A stretch of 64,000 nucleotides of DNA from assembly GCA_951213105.1 (NCBI GenBank), contig OX578137.1, positions 59,223,236-59,287,235 on the forward strand. Reading direction: 5' to 3'. This stretch comes from Amaurobius ferox (taxonomy: Eukaryota; Arthropoda; Arachnida; Araneae; Amaurobiidae). Position 1 is the first letter of the stretch. Every line of letters starts with the position of its first letter. Below the pieces are notes generated by a model. That model ran no database searches and was not told the DNA's origin. It saw only the letters and a program-made list of their open reading frames with translations. The translations under genes and the position numbers were made by a program. Below are positions 60,262 through 64,000 of this stretch, piece by piece.

Positions 60262-60453
60262 TGCACACACGCACGCACACACACGCACATGCACATACAC
60301 ACACACAGAGAGAGAGAGAGAGACATCACCTTAAAAATGTTCGATTCGTGACCAGGGTTACTCGAAACGTGCTCTGCCGTCGAAAACTCGAATTCGAATT
60401 TTCGACCCCATCACAATACTTTCCTTATACATTATTGTATATAAGGAAAGTAA
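59354..60453 (+). mobile_element. Family A repeat, copy 10 (full length, nested)
   Basis: A-run plus ATCTGATGTGGTCAGCACAT, TTGGCAACATT/TCGCCGAGCG block, GGAACGAGCTAGATCCACGA near 59,718, a (CA)n/(GA)n tract at 60,222-60,324 and the terminal hairpin ACTTTCCTTATACA...TATATAAGGAAAGT at 60,418-60,450. It lies within family B copy 6 and carries a SINE tail at 59,951-60,044. The 131- and 113-codon frames are products of the CA tract. Confidence 0.85.
59951..60044 (+). mobile_element. 5'-truncated SINE tail with 14-bp target duplication (nested)
   Basis: ACAAGAAATTTTGC occurs at 59,951-59,964 and 60,031-60,044. The 66 bases between resemble the SINE type 1 tail (CCGGCCACACAG, then GGTTGGTCGTGTGGTCTGGG), though more diverged than the copy at 29.9 kb. 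The host family A sequence continues at GTAACTTTATTAGAGG. Confidence 0.85.
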
Positions 60454-61114
60454 AAATTCAGTAAAATACGGTTCGTAGTTTTTTAAATAAAAATTAAATT
60501 AATAATTACAATTACACCTGTATAATATGAAGAGATCACGTGACCCACTTCAACATAAAATATGGCTTTCATCTTTTTTTCCTGAGCCAAAATCGGGATT
60601 TTTAAAGTTAATTTAAATTTATATTTAGTGTTGCATCCGTCCTAAAACCGCTTTATTATTGCTAATTTTCTGTGCATCTATAATCTGCACAAAAGCAATT
60701 GCAATATTTTTTAGTTTAAATTATCATCAATCTTTGGTTATTTCTTTAAAGAAGCCTAATTTTAATGATTGCAGAATGACAGACGATTATACGATGAGTT
60801 GTGTAGGAATTACTGAATTTTTTTCACGTAAAATTATTTAACTCTGGAGTCTGAATAAAAGTGTATGAATGAAATATTTACTTCTTTTACATAGAGAGAC
60901 AGACGATTTATATTTCGATGACTTCATTTGAATAAACTTCATATTTTTAGATGAAGTTTTAAGTTTTCAAGTAAAATAAATTAATGTACTTCAGTGATAA
61001 TTAAAAAAATATCACGGCTGAGTGTATCGCAATATAGATGTTTAAAGAAAATTGCATTTCAGTTGGAAAATGTTTCATAATCAATGCTTTATTCATGATT
61101 GATCTGTTTTGTTC

Positions 61115-61884
61115 GTAAATGTCAAAGAAAAGTACTATAACAAATTATAGATGATAACAGGTATTCTTTATTACAACTATATTTTTAAAGGAGAATATTT
61201 TATATCAGTAATATGGTTTAATATTCTCTATTTCGATTCTACTTTCAAAACTTTTTTAATTTAACAAATGATGAGCTATACCTAATCGTAACTGAAGATC
61301 TTGGTGTGTTTGCATATTTATCAGCCAAAGAACATACATTAACTTTAAATCAAGACATTCCTTAACTAAGATTATTTCTTAGATTAAAGCTTTTGACAAA
61401 AATATCCTTCCATAAAGATAATGGTAACGCATCAAAGAATGACTCTATGAAGAAGGTGAAAATTTGAGGTTATTTGACAGGTAAGCATTTTATGGAATTA
61501 CTGCGCAATTTAGAGACTTCAATAAAATAGCAGTAGTTATAAAAAATCGCTTAAATGATTTTTCTTATTTGGATTGTATTCAGTGACTCTAAAAACTCAA
61601 TGTGGAAAATAAATAACTTTGTTACTTATAGTTTGAGAGATTGAGATTGATTAAGCAATGAATTTGCAAAATTAAAGCATTAAATGTATATGTTATTGTT
61701 GCATTTTATCTTCAATATTTATGCCTGTCAAAGACTGGGAAATTAACACTCTTACAAAATAATTGAAAATGTTTTGTTATAAGCTTTAATTTATTTAAAA
61801 GTATATGGCACTGAACGTAGAAAATTGATGTCTCAATCGAAAATTCGGTTCCGTTAAGTTTAGATAATTTGCCGAAATTATACG
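61115..61884. other. Unassigned AT-rich DNA
   Basis: Nothing recognised. Confidence 0.4.
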
Positions 61885-62167
61885 TGTTGAGACCCCGACC
61901 GTCCAACCTACCAGAAAGGTGTAAGGTAACTGTTTGGACGGCAGGGAAGTGCCAACCAATTTAGACTGGAACCCAGTGGGGGAGGCATCTGCAGGGACCA
62001 TATCCTTCTTCACCTACCACCAACCTCTCGGAAGGAATTACGGACCCACATGTTTAACATGATCGTATACCGCGTGAACACGGCAGCAGTTTTGGCAGTG
62101 GCAGGAATCGAACCCGGGCCTACTGAGTGCAATTCCCGCGCGCTAACCACTGGGCTACCGCGCCTCC
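61885..62167 (-). mobile_element. SINE type 1, full-length copy with tRNA-like head
   Basis: Read on the minus strand from 62,167, GCGCGGTAGCCCAGTGGTTA carries a good box A (62,157-62,147) and GGTTCGATTCC is a perfect box B (62,114-62,104), so it derives from a tRNA and could be transcribed by RNA polymerase III. The body has CCGAGAGGTTGGTGGTAGG and CCACTGGGTTCCAGTC-type phrases. The tail ends ...GGTTGGACGGTCGGGGTCTC at 61,886-61,906. About 283 bp. Best reference for the other copies. Confidence 0.9.
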
Positions 62168-62700
62168 CGCGACTTTTCTAACCCTCTTTTCTCTACATAT
62201 GGAAAAAATCGAAAATTAGTCTCTGTTGTATTCTGTACTAAGGTTCCTAAATATACACGCTGGCGCAGCAGCGGCCATCTTGACTCCCAGTTGAACAGAT
62301 GACTGTACACGTGGAACAGAGGATTACTTTTTCACACTTTTCTAGGGATTTAAAATTACATTTCAGACAGACCAGCGTTACACTACACTCAAAGTACTTT
62401 GTCCGAATAGAATTTTCGAACTCGGTTGGATAGGGTTATTCTGGAATATAAAGAGAAGTGCACAACTTGGTTAACTTAATTTATTTACAATGAAAATATG
62501 GGGCACATTAATTGCTCTATGAATCATTTAATTATTACCATATTGCATTTTGCAGAACTAAATGTAGGTGAAAGTTTTATTAATTACATAAATTAAGTCT
62601 GTTTGCTTACTAACTTGTTGTATTTAACAAATTTGTTGAAAAAAATGTGTCAAAATTTTAGACAAATAATTAAGTATGAAGTTGGAAAAAAGTTAAGAGT
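62168..62700. other. Unassigned DNA
   Basis: A GC-richer patch near 62,260-62,330; nothing recognised. Confidence 0.4.
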
Positions 62701-62883
62701 TTGGAATATATCATCAACAGAATAAAAAGAAAAGAAAATGAATTTAAAAATACCCTCACATATGCTGTACAGAACAGCCACTATAGAATTTCTTTAGAGG
62801 ATCTTATTGTAGACTACGCTGATTTGTCGTGGAACGACCCTATGCTAAAGCCAATAGCAAACCAAGAATTTGACAAAACATGA
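62701..62883 (+). CDS. Hypothetical 60-codon open frame, possible exon
   Basis: Open from TTG at 62,701 (frame open from about 62,680) to TGA at 62,881. The predicted peptide is hydrophilic and mixed in composition, with ISLEDLIVDYADLSWNDP, more protein-like than the other short frames. It resembles no family I can name. There is no ATG near the start and no paired exon. The stop lies at the edge of a SINE. Chance is a real possibility. Confidence 0.2.
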   Translation: MEYIINRIKRKENEFKNTLTYAVQNSHYRISLEDLIVDYADLSWNDPMLKPIANQEFDKT

Positions 62884-63125
62884 CCAGTCCAGTGCGACAT
62901 TATTTGGTTAACACCACTACAAGGGAGGGAGAACGTGGTCACGCAGAGTACGGCCACGTAATTTATGTAGGTCTGAAAATCCTTTCGAGAGGTTGGTGGT
63001 AGAGGAAAGAGAGTATGGTCCCTGTGGATGTCGCCCTCACTGGGTTCCGGTATAAAATAGGTGCCACTGACCAGGCCTTTCAAACAGATACTTTACACCT
63101 TCAGATAGGTTGGACGGTGTGGGTG
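62880..63125 (+). mobile_element. SINE type 1, degraded copy
   Basis: Plus orientation: a poorly preserved head, then CCTTTCGAGAGGTTGGTGGT, AGTATGGTCCCTGTGGATG, CACTGGGTTCCGGTATAAA and ATAGGTTGGACGGTGTGGGT. Box B is not recognisable. The minus frame at 62,814-63,083 is a by-product. Confidence 0.75.
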
Positions 63126-64000
63126 GAAAGAAAAAAGAAACTTTAATTTTTGATCTATTTATAATACTTTCCCCATATGTATACTATACAATCTATTGTG
63201 GTTGAATAAGAAACATGGTTAATTCATTTTTGCTATTATGTAGTATTCCTTAAAAATAAATTTAAAGTGAAGAAACATAAAATCAAATAATGCAAACATT
63301 TGCAACTAACCTTACCCTGTTATACGTTATATAATGCATTTTTATTTTGAAACATTCAACTCATATTCAACATTATAATTTTTCTAACTGTAACCAGTGC
63401 AATATCCAGCTTTAACGGCATACTTGTAGATTTAAGATGCAAAAAACAGAGTGTCTCTGTACTGTATGAAGGTATTTTTAGCTTAGATTTCGTAGAATTA
63501 GGTCATTGGTCGAAATGTACCGTTACAAAACAAATGATAACGTCAAATAAAACGACTGTTGGAAAAAATAAAACGGCTCTAGCCCTTTGACATGTGAACA
63601 TTTTCCGAAATTGCCCATTTCGAATGCCATACAGAATAGCAATAGCTATCAGTATTTTAAGACTTTTCTGGTTTCATTTTATAGTTAAAACAATCCAGTG
63701 TAGATAAACTATGTCCCTTAAATAAACTACTTCAAAATTTAACCGAATTTTCCTTTGACTTTTGATACATAGTGTAAATTAACGTTTTGGAGGTGGAGTT
63801 CGTTACTGCATGTGCTCGGATAAAAATTGTGTGTACTGAGACTCGCCGCATTTAATGATATAAATTGTCCGACGATAGCCCATCTAAAACTCAATTGATT
63901 TTCTTTTAATTTGGATATATGGTGTCCATTAATGATTTAAAGTCCGAGATCGTATTTAAATAAAAACTGTACGTGCTATGCCTCTTTTACTGATGCGTAT
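63126..64000. other. Unassigned AT-rich DNA
   Basis: No gene or array. An ATATCCAGCTTTAACGGCATA-like phrase near 63,403 recalls the 90-bp minisatellite unit at 5.6-6.2 kb. Confidence 0.4.

Larger units (their letters stand above)
59038..61114 (-). mobile_element. Family B hairpin repeat, copy 6, split by family A copy 10
   Basis: The left part (59,038-59,353) has a decayed hairpin, CTGTCTGCCTGTCTGTCG, ACTGCTGTAAAAATGACTTT and GTTTTGGATTGAAGCC. The right part (60,454-61,114) resumes with TTCAGTAAAATACGGTTCG and carries GTTGCATCCGTCCTAAAACC and the 5' end ATAATCAATGCTTTATTCAT. The uninterrupted order is shown by 28,914-30,217. Confidence 0.82.

Noticed and set aside
62104..62167. Possible functional tRNA gene
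   Set aside because: Excellent A and B boxes, but it is the head of a SINE whose body is found four more times in the window.

Overview
This is a strongly AT-rich eukaryotic window with no recognisable host gene. It is dense in dinucleotide microsatellites and transposable elements, many nested in one another. The only long open reading frames belong to one retrotransposon. The mix of tRNA-derived SINEs with CAA/TTG tails, a Tc1-type transposase remnant, Ty3/Gypsy elements and hairpin-ended repeats suits an arthropod (arachnid or insect) intergenic region. The species cannot be fixed from the sequence.

Layout. 0-6.2 kb holds three minisatellites (31-, 86- and 90-bp units) and two copies of a dispersed hairpin/GT repeat, here called family A. 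8.5-19.2 kb holds a tRNA-derived SINE, a copy of a second hairpin repeat (family B), an 860-bp element with long terminal inverted repeats, a degenerate tandem array, and a second family B copy split by a GC-richer 1.69-kb insertion that begins with an 86-bp inverted repeat. 19.9-21.4 kb is an alternating two-type tandem repeat. 22-43 kb is mostly families A, B and C, with SINE pieces, a dead Tc1-like transposase and LTR-like insertions. 43-47 kb is sparse, with one solo-LTR candidate. 47,563-58,656 is a near-intact Ty3/Gypsy element on the minus strand. 59.0-61.1 kb is a three-level nest (SINE tail in family A in family B). 61.9-63.1 kb holds two more SINE copies.

How the Gypsy element works. 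Two 913-bp LTRs differ at only four positions that I could find and are flanked by a 5-bp duplication, GTAAT. Gag (370 aa, zinc knuckle) is followed by Pol in the -1 frame (protease, RT, RNase H, integrase with D,D35E). The Gag stop directly follows a canonical T TTA AAC slippery heptamer, and an 11-position stem can form 7 nt downstream, so Gag-Pol is probably made by -1 ribosomal frameshifting. Each LTR has a perfect four-unit heat-shock element. A separate LTR-like segment at 35.6-36.2 kb has a perfect five-unit heat-shock element. Between pol and the 3' LTR lie about 3.9 kb with no credible env gene.

Families A, B and C share one plan: a terminal hairpin, a GT/CTGT microsatellite about 100 bp inside it and, in A and B, a subterminal copy of one hairpin arm at the far end. 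This resembles non-autonomous Helentron (HINE/DINE-like) elements, but that assignment is inference.
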